Source of the DNA: Nitrosomonas sp.
GTDB taxonomy: Bacteria > Pseudomonadota > Gammaproteobacteria > Burkholderiales > Nitrosomonadaceae
DNA length: 5,650 nt
Reading direction: 5' to 3'
Assembly (NCBI GenBank): GCA_029881855.1
Contig: JAOULU010000121.1
Coordinates: forward strand, 1 to 5,650
Below are positions 5,470-5,650 of this stretch, one piece after another. Position 1 is the first letter of the stretch, and every line of letters begins with the position of its first letter. A program made the translations under genes and the position numbers. The notes under the pieces were generated by a model. It saw nothing but the letters and a program-made list of their open reading frames with translations, searched no databases and was not told the DNA's origin.

Positions 5470-5650
5470 ATGGATCAATTGAATACACTATCACAATCTG
5501 ATACACAAAAAGAAGTGATCCAGACTGATAGATTTTTAGGTATTCTCGAATATCAGGATAGGCAAGCATTAAATACTGAGCTTAATGCAGATGTTTTTGA
5601 AATGCTTACTGCTCCCGCGCAAATATCGCATCTAGTGTTACTTTCAGATC
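5470..5650 (+). CDS. N-terminal part of an unrecognised protein, cut by the window edge
   Basis: An open frame runs from ATG 5470 to the end of the window without a stop (60 complete codons). The frame is closed upstream by TAA at 5449-5451; TTG codons at 5455 and 5461 are less likely starts. The product begins MDQLNTLSQSDTQKEV, rich in Gln, Asp and Thr, and continues with DRFLGILEYQDRQALN (20-35) and a more hydrophobic ISHLVLLSD at 52-60. There is no signal peptide or membrane helix in this part, so it is probably cytoplasmic. No clear Shine-Dalgarno precedes the ATG. I do not recognise the family. Codon pattern and uninterrupted length support a real gene. Confidence 0.6.
   Translation, partial: MDQLNTLSQSDTQKEVIQTDRFLGILEYQDRQALNTELNADVFEMLTAPAQISHLVLLSD

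Overview
The window is AT-rich bacterial DNA with closely packed genes. The gene families (DUF2182 membrane protein, NodU/CmcH carbamoyltransferase, SxtJ and DUF5989 small membrane proteins, membrane-anchored SGNH hydrolase) and the sigma70-like promoters suggest a proteobacterium, probably a gammaproteobacterium. That assignment is an inference from gene content and style; no rRNA or other taxonomic marker is present.

Layout: (1) An intrinsic terminator at 7-39 closes a transcription unit to the left. (2) It is followed after only nine bases by a DUF2182 polytopic membrane protein (49-801, +). (3) A short convergent spacer (802-990) leads into a membrane-anchored SGNH/GDSL hydrolase read leftwards (991-2127, -). 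(4) A divergent intergenic region (2128-2406) holds a promoter for the hydrolase and a -10 box with a long leader for the rightward operon. (5) The rightward operon has three tightly linked genes: a NodU/CmcH-type O-carbamoyltransferase (2407-4257), an SxtJ-type three-helix membrane protein (4273-4677) and a 50-residue DUF5989 protein (4677-4829), which overlaps the SxtJ gene by one base. (6) About 640 bases (4830-5469) have no convincing gene but contain a promoter-like site and a 10-bp inverted repeat. (7) An unrecognised gene starts at 5470 and runs off the right edge.

The centre of interest is the carbamoyltransferase-SxtJ-DUF5989 trio. The same association is known from the saxitoxin cluster (sxtI, sxtJ, sxtK), where the two small proteins have no assigned function. 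Here no toxin biosynthesis genes are seen. A likely reading is a glycan-modification cassette: the soluble enzyme transfers a carbamoyl group from carbamoyl phosphate to a sugar or lipid-linked glycan, the two small membrane proteins dock or present the substrate at the inner membrane, and the periplasmic SGNH hydrolase removes or transfers acyl groups on the same glycan. The joint role is inference; the gene order, the overlap and the motifs are visible in the sequence.
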